64,000 nucleotides of DNA from Pachyseris speciosa (lineage: Eukaryota; Cnidaria; Anthozoa; Scleractinia; Pachyseridae). The notes under the pieces were generated by a model. The model did no database searches. It saw only the letters and a program-made list of their open reading frames with translations, and was not told the origin of the DNA. The translations under genes and the position numbers were made by a program. Positions 34,651 through 47,000 of this stretch are shown in pieces (position 1 is the first letter of the stretch; each line of letters starts with the position of its first letter). Location: the NCBI GenBank assembly GCA_016490735.1, contig JAEMWC010000099.1, forward strand, positions 687,501 through 751,500. The letters are read 5' to 3'.

Positions 34651-35622
34651 CAATTGATTCAACATTTTTATAGTTGTAAAGGGAGATCTCAAGAAACTTA
34701 TGTACAACTATTTGAAACAAAAAAAAAAGGTTATATATTCTATCATGCTGTTATTTGATTTAAAGAAAGACCAGGGGAGCTGATCTTAACCTAACGAGGT
34801 ATTGTTCTGACACTGGTCAAGCTAAGTTAGATATGATCAACGACCAGTGATGTTATGAGTTCAGTTGGTGCTAATATCTATTACTGAGATTTAAAAAAAT
34901 GTCGAAACGATAAGAGAGGAATCAAATTTATCAGAAATGAACTCCAAATTTGCGTCTTTAAATAAATTACTTAAATAATATTTTTGTCCCTTATAGTTAG
35001 TAGTTGCCATGGAAATATCGTGCCCTTAAAAATGAAGTTGCCAAATACGGCGTTATAATTATTTGCCGATATTTTTTTCCATTTGGCGGTTTATCATCTT
35101 GCAGTGTTAGTATAATATTATGTTTGAGTGGATTCAGTGAAATCTAAACATCAACTCTGTCCACAACACAGACCCAATGATTATAGCTTAATATTTTAAT
35201 TCTACTCGATGGGCGATTACTGCTGATTCTAATAAAACTCTTTGAGGTTTCGTGAATTTTTGATCGTCATATGGGCGAAGTCCACTATATGTTAGCTCAA
35301 AAGGACAAGGAAGACCTTGAGGGATATAAATTTAATTGGTTAAGAAAATCTCTTTTTTATGTCAAGATGACTCAATCTTTAAGCCTTAATATAATTTAAA
35401 CTTTTTTAATGTTAAAATGGAGACTGTTGTTCGTGTCTGTAAAATATGATAGTGAAATGATTTATACGCGGATTGAAAGCGCTTTTATTTACGCTAGAGA
35501 ATGGTTTCGATAGTAAAGCACTGCCACTCTTCATACTGTAATCGTTTCCTTTTAAACTTTAAACACGAAGAATATACCCATGTTCAGATGCTGCTAGTAT
35601 CGTTATTAAAAGTCTTGCTCCT

Positions 35623-35802
35623 TAAAGCCCCGGCTACACGTTCAAACATTGTTATAAAACATTTGTTGGATGAACAATGTTAGAACGTGTAGTATGTATG
35701 TTTGATGACGTTTGTTCAACATTTTTTGTTGGAAGAATGTTTTGATTTCGATCAAAACATTTTCTCCAACATACAACAAATGTTGTAGCGTGTAGCCGCC
35801 CT
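35623..35802. mobile_element. MITE with TTAA-like insertion site
   Basis: The left end aaagccccggctacacgttc is mirrored at the right (gcgtgtagccgccctttc). Inside are repeated aacattgtt/aacaatgtt words, also present beyond the right end up to about 35965, so the element may be larger. The left flank is TTAA. Unit 2 lacks it at the matching place (near 40754). Confidence 0.75.
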
Positions 35803-38800
35803 TTCAACAATGTTGTATTGCAAAGACCAATCAGAGTTAAGGGCCCAGTCTCCAATTCGAAAGCCTAATGGCAGAGGTGGAAATTGTTGAAACCAGAACC
35901 CCGAAGCGACGTCTTTCCAACAATGTTATATGCGTATCCAACATTGTTAGAAGCTTTAAGCTATTCGCTTCTCTCATTGTGTTCGTTGAAGTAGCCGTTT
36001 GATTTGCGCCAAAGAGCTTGTTATCATAAGCCTTAGAGTTAAGGACATGCTTAGGGATATAAGGTGGGAATTAGAAACACTTGTCGTCTTAAGGAATCCA
36101 TGTTGGGTTGTTTGGTGACAACAACAATAACAAGTGAACTCTATTTCGTAACAAAGCGGTGTTATCTAACAACCTGGGGTGAGGGGTAATTATTGTTTTG
36201 GTGATAAGTAATAAACTAAGCCATGAAATTCATGACTTTTTGAAAGGCTTCACTCAGTGGCTTAAGCTTTCACAGTTTCATATCAGTAACCAAAGTTGCG
36301 TATCCGGGCTATAGGCGAAATAACGTTTTTAGCAACCGCACCATACTTTTTTCACGGCAAAAACATGAAAATGCGCGAGCGCTAATAACCTATCCGGAGC
36401 GAAGTAAACAAAAAAACAAACAAAGAAAACGTTAGTCACTCTTGACACTCAGTGAAAACCGCTATATTTAGTTATGAGCAAGAGGAAATCCCTATTTTCT
36501 CTTGGTTGTTACTCGTTTTATGTTGTATTTTCTACCATCGAAATCAACACTGGATGTCGTGAAGTTAGCAAAAGAAATTGATTCAACAATTGTAGTTGTA
36601 TAGGGCGATCTCAGGAAACGCGAGTGTTTTAACACCCATCTAAGACGATTTACTACGAGTATAAATATTGGTTTAAATTAAAGACTGTTATTCTATCATG
36701 CTGTTAATTTATTCAAAAAAAGACTAACACGATGATCTTACCTATCTTACCGCCATGGCTAGTGTTCTATAATTTTCGAATCTACTGTTAGGTAATAGGC
36801 GACTAGCGAAGTTATGAGTGCCACTTGCGCCACTAGTCACGTGACTAGTTGCCGCAAAATCGCTTGAAGGGATAAGAGACGAAGAATCATCAAGCGAAAT
36901 CAACTGAGTTTGCGCTTTGGATTAAACTACATGAGCGTCTTGATTAAGCAATACTTCTATGTCACTTATTTAGTTGCCATAGAAATATCTTGCTCGTGAA
37001 TATGAATTTGACTTAATATATCAAAATCGAGTGCGAGTGTTTCATGGTGTTCCAAACACCGCGAAACAGATGAAAGCAAGACGCCAAATTAAAGGTGGAG
37101 TGCTTTTATTGTTTCGAGGTGTTTGGAACCCTTGATGAAACACGAAAATATGATATGACTTCTCAAATGAAACAACACGGAATTATTCGGTGTTAGATTT
37201 TGTCCGTCTCCACAAGAACGTGTTTGTGTGCATAATTCATGATTAGCGTCCGACCACGGGGGAAGAAGGAACGCAAATCTTGGCGAGTCGAATACGGTCA
37301 ACGAAGAAGAGAATTTGGTCAAGAAAGCTATCGCCCGTCAACGAAGCATAAGAGCCAGCAGGCTTAAAGTATTTAACGAATGACGAATTACTCGGGTATT
37401 CAAATGTTTCTGTTATAGAGCCAGGAGGCCTGTTTAGAAGACTACAATTTACACAAGGATACGAAGCTACCGACTCAGGTATTAAGAAAGTTGTGAATTC
37501 ACTTTGAATTGTTAACTTAGAAAATTTGGTACGAAGGTGGAGAAGGACGTCGGGAGAGAAATATCTACTCAAGACTGCTATGGAATACTTCGGTGGTATC
37601 AAACTCCATCTGTATTTTAGAAATTGTTGTCAACGTTATTTCCAATTCATGATCGTATTATTTAAAAATCTCACACACAAAAAAATACAAGAGTTTGATC
37701 TGAGATCAAACCCGGTCTTGAACTCAAATCAAAACCCTAAAGATCTTGATCTGGTGTTATCAAGATTTATCCACCTGATCTGAATGGGTGTTATTTATTG
37801 GCTAGTCACGTTATGAATTATTAACGAGGTTAAAAATATACGGAGAGATAGTTGCTGAAATATTTCTTCTTTCAATTTGACGGTTTGTCATCTTGCAATG
37901 TTTGGATATGTTTGAGTGGATTCAGTGAAATTGGAGGGAAAAAGAGGAAACAGCAACTCTGACAACACAAACCTAATAATGTAGTTATGATATTTTAATT
38001 CTTCTCGATAGGGAATTTCTGTTGAATTCAAAGAAACTTTTCGAGGCCTCGTAATTAAAATTGTTAATCCTCATACACGCAAAGTCCAATTGATATTAGC
38101 ACAAAATAGGAAGGAAGACCTTGAGGGGCAAATAAATTGTATTGGTTAAGAAAATTTATTTTCAACTTTATTTCGACAATAAAATAGGTAAATTTGAGGA
38201 TTAAATAATTGGCTTTTTGGAAGGGTAGGGATTTTTTTTCTCTGAAATCAACAGTAATGTCGTCAGTTTCGAATGCGCAATTGATTCAACATTTTTATAG
38301 CTGTAAAGGGAGATCTGGAGAAACTTATGTGCAAAGATTTGAAACAAAAAAAAACGGTTTTAAAAAGACTGTTATATATTCTATCATGCTGTTATTTTAT
38401 TTAAAGAAAGCCCAGGGGAGCTGATCTTAACCTAACAGAGTATTGGTCTGACACTGGTCAAGCTAAGTTAGATGATCAACGACCAGTGATGTTATGAGTT
38501 CAGTTGGCGCTCATATTTATTACTAAGGTTAAAAAATATGTCGAAACGATAAGACAGGAACCAAAAATTTATCAGAAATGAACTCCAAATTTGCGTCTTT
38601 AATTAAATTACACGAAGCTCATGACTTTTAAATAATATTTATGTCCCGCCTTATAGTTAGTTGCCATGGAAATATCCGTAACAATGAAGTTGCCAAATAC
38701 GGCGTTATAATTATTTTCCGATATTTTTTTCTATTTGGTGCGTTATCATCTTGCAGTGTTAGTATAATTATGTTTCAGTGGATTCATTGAAATTAGACAA

Positions 38801-39180
38801 AAAGAGAGGAAACAACATCTCTGACAACACTGATTCAATGATGTAGTTGTACTATTTTGATTCTACTCGATGGGTGATTTCAGTTCATTCTATTCAAATA
38901 AAACTCTTTGAGGTTTCGTAAATTTTCAATCCTGACATAGGCAAAGTCCATTATATGTTAGCACAAAAGAACGAGAAAGACCTTCAAGGGGCATAAATTT
39001 AAATCTGTCTTTTTTTTTTCTTTTCAAAAACAAAGGAAATAGATGTCAAGATAATTCAATAACATAGTTTAAAATTATTTCAATGTTACAATCAAAAACA
39101 TTTGTTTCCTGCTCCGGAAACATAATAAAAGTTAAAAAAGTTTTACAAACTCGGAGCTAAAAGTTAAAACTCATGAAATA

Positions 39181-39213
39181 TTTCGTCCGTTTTTTTCAAC
39201 CGGACTTCATCAG
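39181..39213 (-). ncRNA. Hammerhead-ribozyme-like core, left copy
   Basis: On the minus strand: CTGATGA, one A, GTCCG, a loop of about ten bases, CGGAC, then GAAA, just downstream of the Penelope-like ORF. The spacing matches the motif at 16859-16884, including the one extra base before stem II. Catalytic competence was not shown. Confidence 0.42.
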
Positions 39214-39256
39214 TCAATGATATGAATGTTAAAAAGATGAATTTTAAAAAAGGGTT

Positions 39257-40159
39257 TTAACGCCTCTTGGGGGTTAGAATTGTGTCATAGATAGCTGCTA
39301 ATTCGTAACCATTGTCTCTGTTTAACGCCGGTTTCGTAAGTTTAATTTGAATAGCTTCTTTTATCCTGCGTTTGAAGGTGTTACCTTCAGTTGATAGTAC
39401 TTTTGTCTTATTTGGGTCCACCGAGTGGCCCTCCAGGCGACAATGCTCGTGAATAGCTGATGAGCTTCTTGATTGGTGTTCTTTCACTCTGATTTCCAGA
39501 GAGCGGGCCGTTTCACCAACGTACTCCTTGTTACACTTCTCACAATGGATCTGGTACACAGTACCGCATTTCTTGAGATTGACAGTTGTGTCCTTGACAC
39601 GTACCAATTGTGATCTTAGAGAATTGACGGGCTTATGAATAAGTGTGACCTCGTGTGCCTTGAAAGCTCTTTGCAGGCGTTCCGAGATTCCTTTGATGTA
39701 TGGCGTTGATGCATAGATTTTCTTCTCATTTTGAGGCTCTTCGGTATCTTCTGTTGTAGATTTTGGATGTGGTATTGTTAGCATCCATTCTGGATAGTTA
39801 TTCATTTTTAGAGCTTGCTTGACGTGCTGTGTTTCTCTAGTTCTGTCATCGTTTTCCGTAACCAAGGTCTGAGCTCTCAACATCAGGGTGTTAACCACAG
39901 CTCTTTTGTGTTGTAGATGATGGTTTGATTGGAAGTTTAGGTACTGGTCCGTGTGCGTAGGTTTGCGGTGCACGGAGATCTTGGTAGAACCATCTTGGTT
40001 AATACTCACACAGGTATCAAGGAAAGGAATCCTGCCATCCTTTTCTTGTTCCGAAGTGAACTGGATATGTTGGTCAATGGAGTTTAGATGTTCTGAGAAG
40101 GAATCGATGGCGTTTTCGTGAATCTTGGCCATCGTGTCATCCACATATCGATACCACAT
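39257..40159 (-). pseudogene. Penelope-like reverse transcriptase C-terminus plus GIY-YIG endonuclease
   Basis: A 300-codon open frame. It opens at the reverse transcriptase catalytic motif (MWYRYVDDTMAKI), continues through a thumb region (GRIPFLDTCVSI, HRKPTHTDQYLNF), then a Cys-containing linker (GTVYQIHCEKCNKEYVGETA) that starts the GIY-YIG nuclease, and RVKEHQSRSS and HCRLEGHSVD. It ends TPKRR with TAA. The first ATG is internal to the original protein, and the N-terminal RT fingers/palm are missing because the element is 5'-truncated. The frame is intact over its length, suggesting a fairly recent insertion, but it cannot encode a complete RT. Confidence 0.88.
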
Positions 40160-40427
40160 AGTTGGCTAGCTATTCACGAGCTAGCTATTTACGAGCATTG
40201 TCGCCTGGAGGGCCACTCGGTGGACCCAAATAAGACAAAAGTACTATCAACTGAAGGTAACACCTTCAAACGCAGGATAAAAGAAGCTATTCAAATTAAA
40301 CTTACGAAACCGGCGTTAAACAGAGACAATGGTTACGAATTAGCAGCTATCTATGACACAATTCTAACCCCCAAGAGGCGTTAAAACCCTTTTTTAAAAT
40401 TCATCTTTTTAACATTCATATCATTGA

Positions 40428-40460
40428 CTGATGAAGTCCGGTTGAAAAAAACGGACGAAA
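40428..40460 (+). ncRNA. Hammerhead-ribozyme-like core, inverted right copy
   Basis: Identical core and stem II to 39181-39213, in the inverted copy of the element's 3' end. A sequence difference occurs a few bases after GAAA (cataag here, catgag in the left copy). Confidence 0.42.
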
Positions 40461-42983
40461 TATTTCATAAGTTTTAACTTTTAGCTCCGAGTTTGTAAAA
40501 CTTTTTTAACTTTTATTATTTCAATGTTATTTCGATAATAAAATGGATACTGTTGTTCGTGTCTGTAAAATGTGATAGTGAAATGATTTATACGCGGATT
40601 GAAAGTGCTTTTATTTACGCTAGAGAATGGTTTCGATAGTGAAGCACTGCCATCCCTTCATACTGTACTCGTTTCATTTTAAACTTTAAACACGAAGAAT
40701 ATATCCATGTTCAGATGCTGCTAGTATCGCTATTAAAATTCTTGCTCCTTAACTCTAAAAAAGATCTTGCTCAAGTCGTATTAAAATGCGAAACGCGATG
40801 TCCTAATGTCCTTATTTCATCCATATGTAATGTAAATTATTCAAAGTTTTGAGTGGCGTTAAGCTATTCGCTTCTCTCCTTGTGTTTGCTCAAATAGCCC
40901 TTGATTTGCGCCCAAAAGCTTCTTATCATAAGGCTTAGAGTTAAGGACTTGCTTAGGGATATAAGGTGAGAATTGCGAACACGTGTCGTCTTAAATCCAT
41001 GTTGGGTTGTTCGGTGACAACAACAATAACGTACAAGTGAGTTCTATTTCGTACCAAAGTGGTGTTATCTGACAACCTGGAGTGAGGGGGAAGGAGGCGG
41101 GTCATTAATTGTTGTGGCGATAAGTAGTTATTTTAAGTCATGAATTCATGACTTTTTGAAAGGCTAGCCTCAGGCTTAAGCCTTCACAGTTTCATATTAA
41201 CAGTAACTAAAGTTGCGTATCAGGACTAGGAGAAGTAACGTTACCGCACCATACGTTTCTAACAGCAAAACAAGTTTTGGATGATATCTCATCCATTTTC
41301 ATCTGCTTATCACAAAATATGTTTAAATGTGACAGGTAAGAAGCTTACAAACTGCGATGAAAACAAGTAGTAATTAAGGTGTACAGCACGAAAGTGAAAC
41401 ACATGTAAAAAGAATGCAAAAGAAATGTTGACAATGAACATATTCAAGTTCGTATATTAAGCAAAGATAAAATTAATCTGTTTTTCTTGCATATTCTGCA
41501 AGGGCTGTTCTCAGGCAAAGGAACGTTCTATGCTCGGTCTCTCCGTAAAAACATTTAAAACCCATATAACGCAAACCATGAGAAAAAACGTTAGCATTAA
41601 CACTACTCGCTTATGTTAACCGGTAAGCTCGTGCTAAACTGAATACATCGAAAGAAGAGAAACTTCACCATACCATTTGAGGATGTTATTGTTTTATTTT
41701 GTCCAGCAGTATGATTATCTGTTAAAATTTGTAGAACGTAACAAGTGAGCTCGAATATTTTACTCCAAAACAACTAAAGTTAAGAAAAGTGAACTCGTAT
41801 AAATCAAAACAAAAATGCCGCCATACATACCATGTCGTACCATTTCGTCGTGTTCAGTAGAACTTCTGCCTGTTAGAATTCAAACATCAAACATCGCTAC
41901 AAATGAGCCAAGAGATTCAATTCAAAAAAGCCGAGTTAAAATCGTGGACGTTATTTATAAAACACAACGGATAAAAATTATGGCCATACAATCTCGGTCT
42001 GCTCCCGACTTACTCGCGATCGTTGGCTGATTAGTAGTAACAATCCAACAAACTGTTAAAATTCCGAACATAAGAGTCCAGCTTCGAGGGAAGACTAGCG
42101 AAGGCATTTTATATGTGCCAAGTGGCGGTTGGTCTCCACCAGAAGTTAATTAAGGCAGTACCTCCTCATGAAACCATTAATATAAATTCGGTAAAATCTA
42201 TTATTACTTCTTATATAGCGCCAGTAGGCCGGGCTTTTCTTTGTTATGCATGTGTATATTACAAAGAAAAATAAAAAGAAAAGTGATTTATGCAAACAGA
42301 ATAGCGACAGCCCCGTCAATTTGTGTGAATAATTAAAGAGTATTTTCTTTTGTTGCTTGGGTGGATTCTTTTTTTACCTCCGGTGCACTTGATTTAATTT
42401 TTCAGTTCCATTTTGTCTTTGTTAATAGCGTATAGGCCTTGTGTTCGGAAGAAAATTAATACTGCAATATGTATACAGATTCTCAGTGCGATTACCAATT
42501 CTTTTGTTGGGCGCAAGAGCAAAAGAAGACAACCATCTGGCTAAAAAAATTTGCATTGTCAAAATCTCTTTAATGAACAAAGCTTGAAAATACTCAAGGA
42601 CATGAAAACCTGCCCCTTTTGCCATTACATAAACTAACAATGGTTTTATAAAATTAAGCAAGGAACTCATTAAATTTCAGTGTTTGTGGCTTGAGGACAG
42701 AAGCTGCTGCAAGTCCACAGTGAGTGTAAATTATATATATTTTTGTTTAGAGTTGCTTAGGTTTTAGCTTTTAAGTAAGCAGACATAATTATATTTAACA
42801 ATAATTAGATTATGAGCTCGAGATTTCTATCTAGGAGCTGTCCCATAGATTGCTTTAAAAGTGATAGTTAAAATCTTATAGTCAATTCTGGACCTCACTG
42901 GAAGCCAATGTAATTCACGTAGTAAAGGTGTTATATGGCAATACCGAGGTGCACGTTATAGTAATCCTTGCCATTGGTGTTTT

Positions 42984-43070
42984 AGCCTGCAAGCAGACTT
43001 CTCCTATTTCCTTTGTTGCACGGTGCGTCCGGGTGCAACAAAGGAAATAGGAGACGTTTGCACGCAGGCT
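42984..43070. repeat. Long hairpin, arms of about 38 bp
   Basis: agcctgcaagcaga then ctcctatttcctttgttgca on the left is mirrored by tgcaacaaaggaaataggag then gtttgcacgcaggct on the right. The loop is about ten bases. It is a small foldback or MITE in gene-free DNA upstream of the P450. Confidence 0.88.
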
Positions 43071-44050
43071 TTTGCTGGTTTAGAAGAATAGCATATCTAT
43101 GAAAAAGTACCTGGTGCCAAAATGTGAAATTCGATATAATGTGGCCCTCAACCCTCGGATATGGAAGCAAAGCCACAGCATATAGGAGGTTGGTTAACTC
43201 TCCCTAACCATTATGTTGTCGATGACGTTTGTGAATTGAAAGTATAGCCACCTTAATGAACGGTCTATTAAGAATTGTTTCAATGCATGTGATGGCCACG
43301 AGAGTGTGACAAGTTACTTGTGCACCTGATTGTCACAAGATCTCCAATAGCTATCCTCGTCCTTTGGATCGTTTTGTCGTTGTATGTACCAGGCCTATTT
43401 ATCCGTTTCAAAATGTTTGTTAATATTTTAATTAGGAAACGTCAAAATTTAATTTTAGTTAATATTGTCAATTAAAATTATTAGACACCGACCAGTGCTC
43501 CTGTGATGGCTTAGATGACTTGTATCTCAACCTCAAGAATGTTCGAAAGGGGATGGCGAAGCTCTGTCACTACTTTTTGTACTGACCTTCGTTTGAAAAG
43601 CAAACCAATCTCCAACTTCCATCACTATAAATATAACCGGATTATGATGTAAACATCTCACTGCCACAATGTAACTGCATGTATTGTCGTTGTAAAAAGT
43701 AAAGGTGTGGCGTTGAAAGTGATGTCAAGCAACTAAGCTATAAAAAAACGTTTCCTCCGTTTGCATGACTGTGTTAAAATAAGTGTTGCGTGATTTATTG
43801 AAAACAAAATCAATCTATTATTTTAGCATTTTGGTTTTCTACTCACCGAGTTGTGTCGAAGAATGAACCGCAAAAAAATTGTCACGTGACACGATATTCT
43901 CGCGTGACACCAACAAGCTGACTCAAGCTTTGGCGTGATTGCATCACGTCATCTAATTAAATCGCTGATAGCGCATATTAACAAGCAGATAAATGTTGCA
44001 GTGTGGGCTCATAACAGAATTAGTAACAAACGCCATTCAACGACGCAGCG

Positions 44051-47000
44051 ATGAATTTTGCAGGAGAATTGATAGACATATTCAGTGAACACTGGTTTAC
44101 ATTTGCAATTGCTTTTGTCATTGCACTTGTGTTATTTCATTTCGGAACAAAACATTCTCGCCAAATCAAGCCGTACAGTCATTTGCCAGGGCCCAAACCT
44201 TGGCCTTTCGTGAACCGTTTGCCAACTATTATCAAGGTTCGTGGTGAATTCCACGTGGAATTTGACTGGTATTACAAGAAGTATGGAAAATTGTTTGTTA
44301 TGAGCAGTGATAATGTAGCGTTCGGTGTGTCGGATCCAGAGATGATCAAGCAAATCTTGGTGAAAGACTTCGATTCTTTCTGTGATAGAATAGTAAGTTC
44401 AGTAAGTTATTGAGTTCCATAATCATGTCAGATGTACCATTGATATCCTATATGATATTCAACAAGTGGAAGATAGTTGCAAACCACCCAACTTATTTTC
44501 CGTGACAAAAGTCACGACTCAGGGATATTGTTGATTGTACTGTATTCAAAAAATCTGGAATCTTGGAATTCTGGAAATTTGGGATTCCAAAATGTTGACC
44601 TCCAGAAATGTCTCAACTTTGGAAGTGTCCAACTCCGTTTATTCGGGGCAGCGTTGGAAGCTGGGTTCTGAAAAATAATTGAGGAAGCCAAATTAACATT
44701 TCTAGAGTTCAACTGGGAGGCAGTTGATAAACAGAGGTCAAAGAAAATCGCAATTTGTGCTATTTTGTTGCTGTTGTTATTTTAAAGGCAAGCTGATACA
44801 ATCTTGACTAGTAACGGAGGTAACGTATAATACCGCTTATTTAAGACACTAATCGTCTTGAAAGCTCAAATGTCACAGCTATTTATAAAACCACAACAAC
44901 ACTTTTAAGTTTCTGGAACATGTTTCGATGTTGGCTGACGATGATGTTTGAAAGATCAAAACATATTCCAGAAACTTAAAAACATTGTTGTGTTTTTTAA
45001 AAAAAGCGCAAATCAGTAAGATCACTGAAAATGTAGGGATTGAACTTTTAGATTATTGCCACATTCAAATTTCCTCCGGGTCATTTTACAATCTTCTGAC
45101 AGATTTTAAACACCTTATTTTTAATCAGTCTCCCGTTTAAGTCCTCAGTGATTTGGATCTATTTAAATATCTGAGCGTTGATGCATACTTTTGATGATCA
45201 AGGATCTGAACTCATGACATTAAATTTGAGACAAATGTCACCACCTTGGAAGAGTCTTGAATGAGCTTTTCACTATTCTTGATAAGTTACAATAACGTTA
45301 AACATATTAAATTGTTATGAAGTTGGGTATTTCATACTCAGCCCGAACAGTTACTTTTCAGCTTGGGTTGAATTTTGGGGTTTGCAAATTAAAAATAATG
45401 GTTAATGCCACATGTATGGATGTGTCCAAGTACTTACTAGCTATTTCAATAGAATTACGAGACTTGGTTGCCATTGCAGGCTTGGGTGCCATGCGTAATT
45501 CAGTGGCCAAATTAATGTGACATCACTGATTATAATCTACCAAACACTTTATTCACCTTCTGGTTCTCCAGTGGTTGGGAGCACACCCCTTGATTCCACG
45601 CTGGCAATTGTGACGTCAAATCTACATACAGTTGGGAAGGCTGACATCACGTGTACAGACAAGTAGATTTACGAACACAAAAGGAAAGTCACATGCCGCC
45701 GACAGCTACATTAGGTGACAATATTCCACAATCTGCCATTGAGAAGATACAAACATTGCAAGATTAACTCCCAAATGACTCCCTTAATAATTCTTTCCAT
45801 CACGCCCAGTCCGATATAATAGTTGTAGAATAGGACTTGGTGAAAGCCCACATGTTGGCGTTCTAATCTTTCAACAGCTGCATTTTCTTCAATTCAGATT
45901 CTCTTTGAGTTTCCTGCCCCGTTAGACAGCTTGGTTAGCATCGTTAGAGAAGAGAAATGGCGAAGAATCCGCGCAGTCCTCTCCCCGTCTTTCAGCGCCC
46001 TGAAAATGAAGAGGATGGTTCCGTTGATGAACGAGGCTTGTGACACGTTTATGAAGAAATTAGAGAGCGTTGCGGATAAGCCGGAAGAAAGCTGTGACAT
46101 TCATAAGTAATTTGTGGCTTTGAATGTATGTCTGATTAATTGTCCGATTGATTGGCTAGTAGAATGGTGATAACTTTATTGCTTCACTGACTGACTGACT
46201 CACTGTCTGGCCGACTGGCTGGCTGGCTGGCTGACTGACTGACTGGCTGACTGACCGACTGACTGACCGACTGACTGACCAGTTGTAACTGTTCAGATAA
46301 CATTTGTTGGAAGGGTGGATGGACGGACGGACGGACGGACGGACGTACAGAAGGAAGGACGGACGGACGGACGGACGAACGGATGGATGGAGGGACAGAC
46401 AGACGGACGGACCTACAGTGCATGGGCGAATAGAAGAATGAAAGGACGGGTAGACGGACGGACGGAAGGATAGATAGAATGCATGGACGATGGACGGCCG
46501 GCCGGCCGGATGGATGTATGGGTGGTGGGTTGGTTGATTGGTTTTAGAGAAAAACAAACCTATTACGTGTCGCGCGTGGAGACTTGTGGATGAGCAAAGG
46601 GATGTAGCCACCAGTGAAGAAAGTTCTTGACTGAGCAAATAATCTAACAATTTCAATATCTGTTGATTTTCATTCAGATATATAAGGTCACTGACCTTTG
46701 ACATCATCTTGTCGACTGCATTTGGCGTCCAGTCTGAATGTCAGACCAATCCCGATGATCCAGTTATGGTCCAAGTACGTGACGCTCTCCGCTTTAGACC
46801 AGTATCCATGATGATAATTGCGTTGTGCGTCCTTCTGCCTTATGGTAAAAAAATCTTAACCTTGTTGTCTCCGTGGTTATTTCAAAACTTTGAAGGCATT
46901 ATTAATGTCGCAAACCAAGTGATAAACGCATCAAAGGAACAAGAGGAACTCACAGAAAAGGTAAACGTTTCTTAGTACCCGATGGTTAACTTACTAGAGT

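Larger units (their letters stand above)
33250..36360. repeat. Tandem segmental duplication, unit 1
   Basis: It matches unit 2 block by block in the same order: 33260-33545 against 36465-36840, 33880-34060 against 37845-38140, 34095-34235 against 38155-38275, 34656-34870 against 38280-38500, 35090-35320 against 38740-39000, 35400-35620 against 40530-40755, and 35965-36360 against 40858-41268. Blocks are diverged by substitutions and small indels. No ORF is shared. Unit 1 alone carries insertions at 34245-34650 and about 35623-35965. Confidence 0.85.
39089..40514 (-). mobile_element. Penelope-like retroelement, truncated, with inverted copy of its own 3' end
   Basis: It is bounded by the 15-bp direct repeat attatttcaatgtta (39074-39088 and 40515-40529), read as a target-site duplication. 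The left part carries, on the minus strand, the reverse transcriptase end and GIY-YIG domain. The right part (about 40187-40514) is an inverted copy of the left 39124-39462 segment, including the last 65 codons. The result is an inverted-repeat structure of a kind described for Penelope-like elements. It lies within duplication unit 2, and unit 1 has no insertion at the matching site (near 35400). Confidence 0.9.
36465..41268. repeat. Tandem segmental duplication, unit 2
   Basis: Second copy of the segment at 33250-36360, enlarged by a Penelope-like element (39089-40514) and by about 0.8 kb of extra sequence at about 37000-37820. The extra piece includes inverted words gtgtttcat..gttccaaacacc against ggtgtttggaac..atgaaacac. 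Confidence 0.85.
32499..44050. other. 11.5-kb region without a recognised gene
   Basis: Between the kinase gene and the P450. It holds an (ACA)n run (32834-32869), a diverged tandem segmental duplication (about 33250-41268), the Penelope-like element 39089-40514, MITEs, and a hairpin at 42984-43070. From 41269 to 44050 only short, unsupported open frames were seen. Missing 5' exons of the kinase gene could be here but were not identified. Confidence 0.6.

Noticed and set aside
40118..40384. Separate 88-codon gene on the plus strand
   Set aside because: It is the inverted copy of the last codons of the Penelope-like ORF at 39257-40159, with an unrelated start.
46156..46707. Ser/Val/Arg/Pro-rich open frames on the minus strand
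   Set aside because: They are produced by the tetranucleotide arrays in a P450 intron. The overlap with exon 46678-46960 is antisense.
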